The notes below the pieces were generated by a model that saw only the letters and a list, made by a program, of their open reading frames with translations, did no database searches and was not told the origin of the DNA. 64,000 nucleotides of DNA from Thioflexithrix psekupsensis (GTDB taxonomy: Bacteria > Pseudomonadota > Gammaproteobacteria > Beggiatoales > Beggiatoaceae), in the NCBI RefSeq assembly GCF_002149925.1, contig NZ_MSLT01000012.1, forward strand, positions 558,001 through 622,000. The letters run 5' to 3'. Below, one piece after another: positions 30,203 through 38,157 of this stretch (positions are counted from its first letter, which is position 1; every line of letters starts with the position of its first letter). The translations under genes and the position numbers were made by a program.

Positions 30203-33200
30203 ATGAATGAAGAGCAAAATCCGCTTATGTCGCTACTTGAACAAGCCGAAAGCGCAGAACAACGCTATTTACAACACAACGATGTCAGCGGCTTAGATGA
30301 GGCGATTCATTACTGGCAACAAATTCTACAATCCCCTAATTTTCCAGCACAAGATGAGTATTTTCAACTAAGTATTTTAAATAACATTGCGGTAACTTAT
30401 TGGTATCGCTATAAGGCAAGAGGCGTTATTCAAGATTCGGACACTGCATTGCAGGCGTGGCAAGCCTTGGTGAAAAAACTACCCGATGATTCGCCTTATT
30501 TACCCAGTATACTTAACAACTTAGACACTGGACTGAGAGACCGCCATTCGCGCTTAGGTAACTTAGGCGATTTGCAAGCGGGAATTTCGGCTTTTCAACA
30601 AGCCATTGACCACAGCCCGCCCGACTTCCCTGATTTGGCGACTATGTTCAACAACTTAGGCAATAGACTAACAAACCGCTATTCGCGCTCAGGTGACTTA
30701 GATGATTTGCAAGCAGGGATTTCGGCTTACGAAAAAGCCATTGCCCACACCCCACCCGATTCTCCTGATTTGGCTAGCCTGCTCAACAATTTAGGCAGAG
30801 GATTACGCCACCGCTATTTACGTTTAGGTGGCTTAGACGATTTGCAAGCAGGAATTTCGGCTTTTCAACAAGCCATTGCCCACATCCCACCCGATTCTAC
30901 TGGGCTGGCTAAGTGTCTTAACAACTTAGGTCTGGGACTGACAGATCGCTATTTACGCTTAGGTAACTTAGGCGATTTGCAAGCAGGGATTGCGGCTCAC
31001 GAAAAAGCCATTGCCCACACCCCACCCGACTCTCCTGAGTCGGCGACTATACTCAACAACTTAGGCGGTGGATTGCGCCACCGCTATTTACGCTTAGGTG
31101 ACTTAGATGATTTGCAAGCGGGGATTGCGGCTCATGAAAAAGCCATTGCCCACACCCCACCCGACTCTCCTGAGTTGGTTAAGTGTCTTAACAACTTAGG
31201 ACTGGGAGTGACAGACCGCTATTTACGCTTAGGTGACTTAGGCGATTTGCAAGCGGGAATTTCGGCTTTTCAACAAGCCATTGACCGCACTCCACCCGAC
31301 TCTCCTGAGTTGGCTAAGTGTCTTAACAACTTAGGTCTGGGGGTGACAAACCGCTATTTACGCTTAGGTGACTTAGGTGATTTACAAGCGGGAATTTCGG
31401 CTTTTCAACAAGCCATTGACCACACCCCACCTGATTCCCCTGAACTGGCGGGTCGGCTCAACAACTTAGGCAGTGGACTGACAGACCGCTATTTACGCTT
31501 AGGTGGCTTAGGCGATTTGCAAGCAGCGATTGCGGCTTACGAAAAAGCCATTACCTACACTCCACCCGATTCCCCTGATTTAGCGACTATACTCAACAAC
31601 TTAGGCACTGGACTGAGAGGTCGCTATTTGCGCTTAGGTGACTTAGGCGATTTGCAAGCAGCGATTGCAGCTTACGAAAAAGCTATTGCTCACACCCCAC
31701 CCGATTCTCCTGATTTGGCGGGTTGGTTCAACAACCTAGGCAATGGACTAAGCGACCGCTATTCGCGCTTAGGTGACGACTTAGGCGATTTGCAGGCGGG
31801 GATTAAGGCTTATCAACGAGCTATTGAACTGGATAAAAAAGGTTCACTGGAAAACTTACTAAATCATTCCGTTAATTTGCTCAACTGGGCATTTGAACGC
31901 AGCAATTGGCAGGAAATGGAAGAGGTTTATCCTCAAATCCAAGCTACCAGTGAACAATTGGTAGAAAAACAACTACAACGCGAACACCAAGAGGCGTTTT
32001 TAACCGAAACACAAGGTATTTCCGCTGCAATGGCCTATGCCCGCATTCAGCTACATAACCCAGCGGGCGCAGTTGAAGCCTTAGAACAAGGCGCAGCGCG
32101 CTTATTAAGCACTGCGTTGGCACGCGACAATGCCGATATTAGCCAATTGCAACAGGATTACCCTGATTTGTATGCGCGTTATGAGCAACAACGCAAAGCC
32201 GTTAAAAATGCCCAACGCTTTTACCAAAATGCCAATGAAGAACAGCACAAAGCCGCTTTTGAGCAGTGGCAACAACAAGAAGCCCATTTTCAGAGCGTTT
32301 TAAGTGAAATTCGCCAACAGCCTGATCAGGAAAATTTCCTGAATATCGCCACCGATATTAACCGCGTTTATCAAGCTGCGGACACTCGACCACTGGTGTA
32401 TGTTTTTTATACGGACAAAGGAGGTTATGCACTACGGATATTTAAAAAAGAGATACAGGCTATTGTTTTGCCTGATTTGACTACAGAAAAATGGCAAGAG
32501 CGATTTGATAAATACTTTAATGCCTACGATAACGCCCACAATAACCAAAAAGAATGGCAACAAGCCATTGATGATTTAACTGCGTGGTTATATACCGCGA
32601 TTATGCAACCTATTGTGTCGCATTTACCCAGCACTGAATTCACCTTAATTCCGATTGGTTACTTAAATCTATTCCCGCTGCATTTGGCATGGACAAAAGA
32701 AAATGGCACGCGCCACTATATGGTGGATAAATTCACCATTAATTATGCCCCTAATGCACTGGCTTTAGTGAATGCGCAAAAATCGGCAATTTTACCATCT
32801 GATAATTTATTACTGATTAACGAACCTAAACCCGTAGAGGCAAGCGAATTGCCCAGTTCAATAATGGAAAGCATCGCCATTAAACAACACTTTAAACAAC
32901 ACACAGAATTTGCGCATGAACAAGCCACGGTTTCTGCGGTTAAAGAAGCCTTGAATAATTCCCCTAATGTGTTGCATTTCGCTTGTCATGGTGAAGTTGA
33001 TTTTGAAAATCCATTAAAAACAGGTTTATTAATGGCGAATTATAAAATGCTCACTGTCGCCGATTTTTTCCAAGCCCAATTACAAGCGCGTTTAGTCAGT
33101 TTATCCGCTTGTCAAACGGGAATTATTGGCACGAAGAAAGTAGAAGAAGTGGTTGGTTTGCCGACCAGCCTATTGCACGCGGGCGCGGCGGGAATATTGG

Positions 33201-33487
33201 CTTCGCTGTGGCCAGTTAAAGATGTTTCAACAGCCTTATTGATGATGCACTTTTACCACAACTTTATGCAGAAAAAACAAGCCCCGCAAGCGGCTTTGCG
33301 GGAAGCGCAATTGTGGCTGCGCGAAGCGAATAATCAGGAGATTTACGACTGGTTAAAAAAGCCTGTGTTAAGTCAACTGGGTTCATCTTATCGCCTCCGA
33401 TTTCACCAAAACGCCAACAATAAACCACTGGAAAAACCTTATCAAAGTGCTTATTATTGGGGGGCGTTTTATTATACGGGAATTTAA
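30203..33487 (+). CDS. TPR-CHAT protease, gene 2 (intact)
   Basis: This 1094-residue paralogue of the gene at 24923 has ten 40-residue TPR-like units (RYLRLGDLGDLQAGISAFQQAIAHTPPDSPEL) instead of six, and lacks the first ~40 residues of the paralogue. The CHAT domain keeps candidate catalytic His929 (FACHGE) and Cys970 (SACQTG), 41 residues apart as in gene 1, and the tail is complete. CHAT proteases with TPR sensors cleave partner proteins in several bacterial conflict systems. Two small genes follow directly (15-bp gap, then an ATGA overlap) and are the best candidates for partners. The repeats are nearly identical at DNA level, so their number could change by recombination. Confidence 0.92.
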   Translation: MNEEQNPLMSLLEQAESAEQRYLQHNDVSGLDEAIHYWQQILQSPNFPAQDEYFQLSILNNIAVTYWYRYKARGVIQDSDTALQAWQALVKKLPDDSPYLPSILNNLDTGLRDRHSRLGNLGDLQAGISAFQQAIDHSPPDFPDLATMFNNLGNRLTNRYSRSGDLDDLQAGISAYEKAIAHTPPDSPDLASLLNNLGRGLRHRYLRLGGLDDLQAGISAFQQAIAHIPPDSTGLAKCLNNLGLGLTDRYLRLGNLGDLQAGIAAHEKAIAHTPPDSPESATILNNLGGGLRHRYLRLGDLDDLQAGIAAHEKAIAHTPPDSPELVKCLNNLGLGVTDRYLRLGDLGDLQAGISAFQQAIDRTPPDSPELAKCLNNLGLGVTNRYLRLGDLGDLQAGISAFQQAIDHTPPDSPELAGRLNNLGSGLTDRYLRLGGLGDLQAAIAAYEKAITYTPPDSPDLATILNNLGTGLRGRYLRLGDLGDLQAAIAAYEKAIAHTPPDSPDLAGWFNNLGNGLSDRYSRLGDDLGDLQAGIKAYQRAIELDKKGSLENLLNHSVNLLNWAFERSNWQEMEEVYPQIQATSEQLVEKQLQREHQEAFLTETQGISAAMAYARIQLHNPAGAVEALEQGAARLLSTALARDNADISQLQQDYPDLYARYEQQRKAVKNAQRFYQNANEEQHKAAFEQWQQQEAHFQSVLSEIRQQPDQENFLNIATDINRVYQAADTRPLVYVFYTDKGGYALRIFKKEIQAIVLPDLTTEKWQERFDKYFNAYDNAHNNQKEWQQAIDDLTAWLYTAIMQPIVSHLPSTEFTLIPIGYLNLFPLHLAWTKENGTRHYMVDKFTINYAPNALALVNAQKSAILPSDNLLLINEPKPVEASELPSSIMESIAIKQHFKQHTEFAHEQATVSAVKEALNNSPNVLHFACHGEVDFENPLKTGLLMANYKMLTVADFFQAQLQARLVSLSACQTGIIGTKKVEEVVGLPTSLLHAGAAGILASLWPVKDVSTALLMMHFYHNFMQKKQAPQAALREAQLWLREANNQEIYDWLKKPVLSQLGSSYRLRFHQNANNKPLEKPYQSAYYWGAFYYTGI

Positions 33488-33502
33488 TTTAGGAGACCGA
33501 TC

Positions 33503-33832
33503 ATGTCGCTACATCAGCAAATTATCCAACAATTTATTGACCAAAAACCTGCTGTCACTCCAGCCCAACAAACTGCATTATTGGCACACATTCAACCGTT
33601 TTTCGGCAGCGTAACCCATTTGGGCAATTTAGCCGATACGTTAGCGGATTGGTGTATGGACAATAACATAGACTTGGATTTGTCCGAAGCCACCCGCGCC
33701 GCAGGCAATCCCCCTGCTAAACCTGTGACTCCAGAAGAATATAAACGGTTAGTCGAAGGCATTATCAACGTCATCAACCCCCACCAAACCGTCGCCCAAA
33801 CAAGCACAAATCAAGAAGGTAAAGCCAAATGA
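33503..33832 (+). CDS. Small protein of TPR-CHAT operon, unknown function
   Basis: This 109-residue soluble protein begins MSLHQQIIQQFIDQKPAVTPAQQTALLAHIQ after an AGGAGA site. It is mostly helical by composition, with a flexible Pro/Gln/Thr-rich tail (NPHQTVAQTSTNQEGKAK). It follows TPR-CHAT gene 2 by 15 bp, and its stop overlaps the next start (ATGA at 33829-33832). It could be an adaptor or a death-fold-like effector-associated domain, but no family is recognised. Confidence 0.75.
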   Translation: MSLHQQIIQQFIDQKPAVTPAQQTALLAHIQPFFGSVTHLGNLADTLADWCMDNNIDLDLSEATRAAGNPPAKPVTPEEYKRLVEGIINVINPHQTVAQTSTNQEGKAK

Positions 33833-35211
33833 TCGAATTCACCACCAGCAGCCTAACCCTATACGCCTACCAACTCGCCAGCGACACCGACACCGATCAA
33901 CGCGCCGATGCACAGCAATTGTGGGATAACTTAACTGCTGTGTGTCAAAACGTGTTGCATTTGCCCGAATTGGCGCAATTCAAACGGCATTTTATATCCG
34001 AAAAAGGGCAGGATACCCGTTTTTTATCCCTATTTGGCGGTGAAAATCCCTCAAAAGCGGAACAAAACGAACACTGGCGTGCAAGAATAGTACCCGTGCG
34101 ATTACATGATGTTTACGCGGTAGATTTCACCCTTTCCCCTGTCAATAATCCGCTTTCCCTCGCGCAATTGCACCAATTAAATCCAAAAGGCTGTTTATTA
34201 CCGCAAACCATTAACGCCAATTTAGGACAAACTTTACTGCTTTATCTCCAGCCCACAACCGCGATTTCTATTGACGAGCCTTTTATTCGTCAGTGCATTG
34301 CCCAATTATGGCAAGACAGCGGAGAAACATCGCCTGAATTTGTGGTTAAACATGGCCGATTATTTGGCAGTTCTTTTTACGACTGCGTTTCCGTTTCTCA
34401 AGCGCAAAACGTCATCCCTATTCATTTAATTGTCTTCATCGGCGAAGAAAATCACGCAAAAACACTTGAATTAGCCCAAAAACACAACCTTATTTTAATG
34501 AAATTATTGGCCTCACGCCACAAAGTCGAATATGTCACCAGAAACGCCCAAATTAATTACAATGAAGCCCGCGAATTAGACAAATTATTAAAAGAAAAAA
34601 ATAAAATTTTCGCCCAATTACCGCACAGCAAAACCGATAAAGTAGATCAACTCGAACAACTCCTGCAAGAATTGCCCAATGATGCCAAACAATTTGGCGA
34701 TCATTTACGCGCCCTTAACGATCATCAATTTACCCTTACGGCTAATTTAAAAAATTACCACGATTTATTGACACAATTCCAAACCCTAACCGCGGACAAT
34801 GACCTCCATGCGTGGCAAAATTTTTACCATTACGCCAAAGACATCACCGCGTTGCAACTGGATTTATTCAAAGGCTACTTATCCCCAACACAGCCCTTAT
34901 TCCAAGAATTAACCCAAAATATTCAAGGTTTGTTACAAATCCAAACCTTAAAACACGAATTCGATAAACAAGAACGTTTAGAACGTTTAGTGGTAGTTAT
35001 TGCTTCGACTTTAGAAAGTGCGGCGATTTCGGTCAAAGTGGATTATCACCATCATTTTGCACAGGATTTATTTGGACACTATTATTCCAACATCAGCGGA
35101 ATATTCGGGGAACATCTAACAGGTATTTTTGCGCATTTAGGGGTGGGATTAGGGTTTGGTTTGCTGGCTTTTGGTATTTTATTTCTTTATCAAAAAACAA
35201 AGAAACATTAA
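33829..35211 (+). CDS. Membrane-anchored protein of TPR-CHAT operon, unknown function
   Basis: This 460-residue protein has a long soluble N-terminal part, a helical or coiled-coil middle (residues about 240-390: ELDKLLKEKNKIFAQLPHSKTDKVDQLEQLLQELP) and one C-terminal membrane segment, GVGLGFGLLAFGILFLY, followed by a basic tail (QKTKKH). It has no signal peptide, so a tail-anchored topology is likely. Translation is coupled to the 109-residue protein by an ATGA overlap. Its position after a CHAT protease makes it a candidate substrate or effector; that is inference. No known domain is recognised. Confidence 0.78.
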   Translation: MIEFTTSSLTLYAYQLASDTDTDQRADAQQLWDNLTAVCQNVLHLPELAQFKRHFISEKGQDTRFLSLFGGENPSKAEQNEHWRARIVPVRLHDVYAVDFTLSPVNNPLSLAQLHQLNPKGCLLPQTINANLGQTLLLYLQPTTAISIDEPFIRQCIAQLWQDSGETSPEFVVKHGRLFGSSFYDCVSVSQAQNVIPIHLIVFIGEENHAKTLELAQKHNLILMKLLASRHKVEYVTRNAQINYNEARELDKLLKEKNKIFAQLPHSKTDKVDQLEQLLQELPNDAKQFGDHLRALNDHQFTLTANLKNYHDLLTQFQTLTADNDLHAWQNFYHYAKDITALQLDLFKGYLSPTQPLFQELTQNIQGLLQIQTLKHEFDKQERLERLVVVIASTLESAAISVKVDYHHHFAQDLFGHYYSNISGIFGEHLTGIFAHLGVGLGFGLLAFGILFLYQKTKKH

Positions 35212-35224
35212 AGCAAATTCCCTA

Positions 35225-35416
35225 TACCAAAAAGATAGGGTTCGTAGAATCCTTATTTTGTCAGAATCAGAATTTACAGACACAAGAATTTTCAAAATTT
35301 ATTCTTGTAAATCTTTTATTTTAAACAGATTTTTTATTCTTTAATTCTGAAAATCATGAAATTCTGTAAATTCTGATTCTGACAGAAAAAATTTTATGAA
35401 TGACTTAATCTTGGTA
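35225..35416. repeat. MITE-like repeat R3 (192 bp), inverted relative to R2 and R4
   Basis: The repeat runs from TACCAAAAAGATAGGG to ACTTAATCTTGGTA, is flanked by TA at 35223-35224 and 35417-35418, and carries the internal inverted pair GTCAGAATCAGAATTTAC / GTAAATTCTGATTCTGAC. Its termini are the reverse complement of those of R2 and R4. It lies just after the TPR-CHAT operon. Confidence 0.85.
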
Positions 35417-35472
35417 TAGGATGGGTAAGAATAAAAAAGTCAGGTTATCTTGTTCAAGAAAAAAATTGAGCA

Positions 35473-36675
35473 TTAATCCCATTCCAAAGTCGTTCCGATT
35501 TGATAATCTCTGACCCGACCTTCAAAAAAATTCACTTCTTGCTTTACCTCAAACTCATTAAGCCAGGGCATAGGATGTTCAGAAATACCGTACATCGCGG
35601 GTAAATCGAAACTGCGACAAATATTATCCGCTAACATCTTGGCGTAATCAGTGTAACTTTTCACCGATAAACCCACAATTCCGCCATTGGGCATGGTCGC
35701 ACGCGCAAAAGCCGCTTCTAACTCCACCGCTTCGTGAATAATATCCCGCACCCGATCCCGCATTTTGCCATCCCATAATTTGGGATTCTCTACAATAATC
35801 TGCCGAATTAACCAACGACCATTAATCGCGTGTAAGTTTTCATCGCGCCAAATATATTGATATTGTTGCGCCGTGTTTCTCAATTTGCCATTTCTGGCCA
35901 ACGCAAAAACTTGAGAAAATCCACACGGGAAAAATAAATATTCAAAAATATAATAGCTAATTAAATCCTCTAATAACGCTCGATTCTTTTCATAAGAACC
36001 TATCGGCGCATCACAAGAAACAACGTTGTTAGTAAATTGCAAATTCCAGTTTAATTTTTCGATTAACTCAGGAATTTGCTGATACAATTCAAAAATCTGT
36101 CCTTGCCCTTTTTCATCCAAACCAAAAGATTCCAAAATGAAAAAATAGGACTCGATATGATTGGCTTCTTCCGCCATTTGCCAACGCAAATATTGCCGCA
36201 TTTCATTGGCGGTAATGTTTTCTAAAATGGCGTGATTTAAATTATCGGGAACAAGATTGTCCGAAGCGGTTAAATAACTGATGTTGGTTTTAAATAACCA
36301 CATTTCATCTTCGGTTAAACGTCCAGTATTCCACTGAACCTTGTCGTCGCCCATAGAAATGTCATTCGGCAGCCAAAAATTATTACGTGCGGATAAAAAA
36401 CGTTTCCGTACTTCTGTGTATTTCAGCGGCACGGGTTGGCGCGTGTCGTAATCTTGACCGCCGATAATTTTAATGGCTGAGGCATTTAAGTGCTTACCAA
36501 TTCTAATTTTCGCCAAAGTCGGACGAGTCGCCGCAGCAACGGGAGTCATTACCCGCTCTGGCGGCGTAATCACGCACGTTGCAGCCACCGCAGGCCGCGC
36601 CGCAGCCACCGTGCTTGCTGACTTGACAGAAGGGCTTGTCGGCTCTTGAAACAAGGGATCATGTTGCATTCGCAT
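35473..36675 (-). CDS. nrdB: Ribonucleotide reductase class Ia, beta subunit NrdB
   Basis: NrdB holds the diiron-tyrosyl radical cofactor used by NrdA to reduce ribonucleotides. The ligand set can be read by spacing against E. coli: D139, E170, H173, E245, E279 and H282, with the radical tyrosine at Y177 four residues after H173. Residues 1-60 are an extra Ala/Pro/Thr-rich extension (SASTVAAARPAVAATCVITPPE) not found in E. coli NrdB. nrdA is not adjacent on either side, unlike the usual nrdAB operon. Upstream lies a 742-bp gene-free region with hairpins. Confidence 0.95.
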   Translation of the reverse strand: MRMQHDPLFQEPTSPSVKSASTVAAARPAVAATCVITPPERVMTPVAAATRPTLAKIRIGKHLNASAIKIIGGQDYDTRQPVPLKYTEVRKRFLSARNNFWLPNDISMGDDKVQWNTGRLTEDEMWLFKTNISYLTASDNLVPDNLNHAILENITANEMRQYLRWQMAEEANHIESYFFILESFGLDEKGQGQIFELYQQIPELIEKLNWNLQFTNNVVSCDAPIGSYEKNRALLEDLISYYIFEYLFFPCGFSQVFALARNGKLRNTAQQYQYIWRDENLHAINGRWLIRQIIVENPKLWDGKMRDRVRDIIHEAVELEAAFARATMPNGGIVGLSVKSYTDYAKMLADNICRSFDLPAMYGISEHPMPWLNEFEVKQEVNFFEGRVRDYQIGTTLEWD

Positions 36676-37417
36676 ATTCTCCTAAAACCCACGTGGGAAT
36701 GGACACAACTGGGTCAGTTTTTAAGAAAAAAAACAGGCAGTCGGTTGATTTTTACACCATCATACCGACATAAAGCGGATAAAATCTCGCTATTTTATGA
36801 ATTTTGAGTCATTGACTTTAATTTTGCATATTCATCAACGATCATCAGAGGACTCTAGCCACAACCGTGTGGTCTAGCATGGGCGCAAACACCGCGCCAA
36901 GTCACACGACAGCTTGTAATGTATGGAACGGATCGAAGGAGCGTTGAGCCGTTTTTTTGGCGGCGATTGCTAGAAAAAACGGTCTATTTTATTGTTTATA
37001 AAGCAATTTATATAAAAGCCTCAATCTCATCGACTATGGATAGATCATAGAGTTAAACGGGCATTAGAGCAAGGGTGTTCAATGTATTTTAATTTTCTTC
37101 TGATCGAAAAATAACAACGTTTACAGAGAAAATCTGGATATTCTGCTAGAGAAAACTTTAAATAAAATCGCCTGTTTAGCGCAAAAAAATGAGATTTAAA
37201 TTAATTTTTTTGCTTAAAAAACTGTTTTTTACTGAAAAATGACTTTTTTACAAAAAAATGGGTTTTAAATACCCTAAACAATAGCTTAATCAAATCGTCA
37301 TATCATTTTGTTAGCATGGCGAGTTTAAAAAAACGTGCTATATCAGATTATGTTGATATTGTTATAATGGGATATTATCGGTTATTTAAATTAGGTCAAC
37401 AGACGGAGTGGTTGCAA
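36676..37417. other. 742-bp gene-free region between nrdB and the AhpD-like gene
   Basis: No gene is seen here. Two adjacent hairpins stand out: CTAGCCACA / TGTGGTCTAG at 36855-36877 with an ACCG loop, and GGCGC / GCGCC at 36882-36898. Further right, 37180-37275 is a run of A- and T-tracts (repeated AAAAAATGA-like units) likely to be curved. An in-frame ATG at 37316 for the right-hand gene lacks a ribosome site. Promoters of both divergent genes and possibly a structured leader or small RNA must lie here. Confidence 0.5.
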
Positions 37418-38011
37418 ATGAGCAGTAAGGTTTTCAAGGACAATGTATTTCCCAGACACATTTCAGACATCATGAGTCTGATGCACATGGCTGTATTCGA
37501 CGGCACGGATGGCGAAGAAGTGTGGCCAACTTACTTGACCTTAGAGCAGAAAGAATGTGTGGCTTTGGGCTTGGCATTGTATTATCAATGTGAACATTGC
37601 ATTGAACATCACACCAGAGCCTTGCGGCGCGTGGGCAAAAAACTGGATCCCGATACGCTGTCTAAAAACATGAACGCGATTATTTTGTTTTTACGCACCG
37701 ATGTGTCTCGTATAACGCAAACGGAAAAACAACGTTGGATGCAAGCGTGGCACGCTTTTTCGGTCAAAATCGCGCTACAACGTGGTGATCGTTTAACGCC
37801 TTATTTAATTGGTTTAGCGATTGGTATGGCGCGAGATGATCAATTTTTAATTGAATTTTGTGGCACAGAAGTGCGTAACTTCTTGACTGAACAAGGCGTG
37901 GATTGCCGCGCCGCGATTGGCGAATTAGAATCTGTGGTGATCTTTATGAAAGCCGCCGCCTCAAAGAACCGCGTCGCCCACAAAGTTGAAGTGTTGTTTA
38001 ATCCTGCCTAA
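37418..38011 (+). CDS. AhpD-like carboxymuconolactone decarboxylase-family protein
   Basis: This protein of 197 residues from the preferred ATG (MSSKVFKDN, GGAG about 10 bp upstream) could be 231 residues if an upstream ATG at 37316 is used. The redox motif CEHCIEHHTRAL (CxxC followed by histidine) is the AhpD signature, in which a cysteine pair reduces peroxiredoxin partners. The preceding segment YLTLEQKECVALGLALYYQ is the usual family helix. The C-terminal half is longer than in AhpD and unassigned. A role in peroxide or redox handling is inferred. Confidence 0.82.
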   Translation: MSSKVFKDNVFPRHISDIMSLMHMAVFDGTDGEEVWPTYLTLEQKECVALGLALYYQCEHCIEHHTRALRRVGKKLDPDTLSKNMNAIILFLRTDVSRITQTEKQRWMQAWHAFSVKIALQRGDRLTPYLIGLAIGMARDDQFLIEFCGTEVRNFLTEQGVDCRAAIGELESVVIFMKAAASKNRVAHKVEVLFNPA

Positions 38012-38024
38012 CCCCCATGTTTTA

Positions 38025-38055
38025 CTGTGAGGTGCGTTACGACGCACTTTCACAG
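38025..38055 (+). terminator. Stem-loop after the AhpD-like gene
   Basis: GTGCGT (38032-38037) and ACGCAC (38042-38047) form a perfect inner stem around TACG. CTGTGA (38025) and TCACAG (38050-38055) extend it with a small internal bulge. No long T-run follows directly, so termination may be weak. Confidence 0.45.
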
Positions 38056-38157
38056 CCCCCTCTCTTTAATTCGCCGATTTTTTCTCATTCAATCATTTTG
38101 ACTTATTAAATTATTATGATGTTAAAATTAGCTTAAACTAATTTGACAGGAGTAGTG

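Noticed and set aside
24923-33487. Type III-E (gRAMP/Craspase) system because of TPR-CHAT
   Set aside because: No fused gRAMP (Cas7-11) gene is present; the CRISPR locus is type III-A with separate csm genes about 11 kb away.
36851-36960. Cobalamin riboswitch upstream of nrdB
   Set aside because: The conserved B12-box sequence was not seen; only generic hairpins can be supported.
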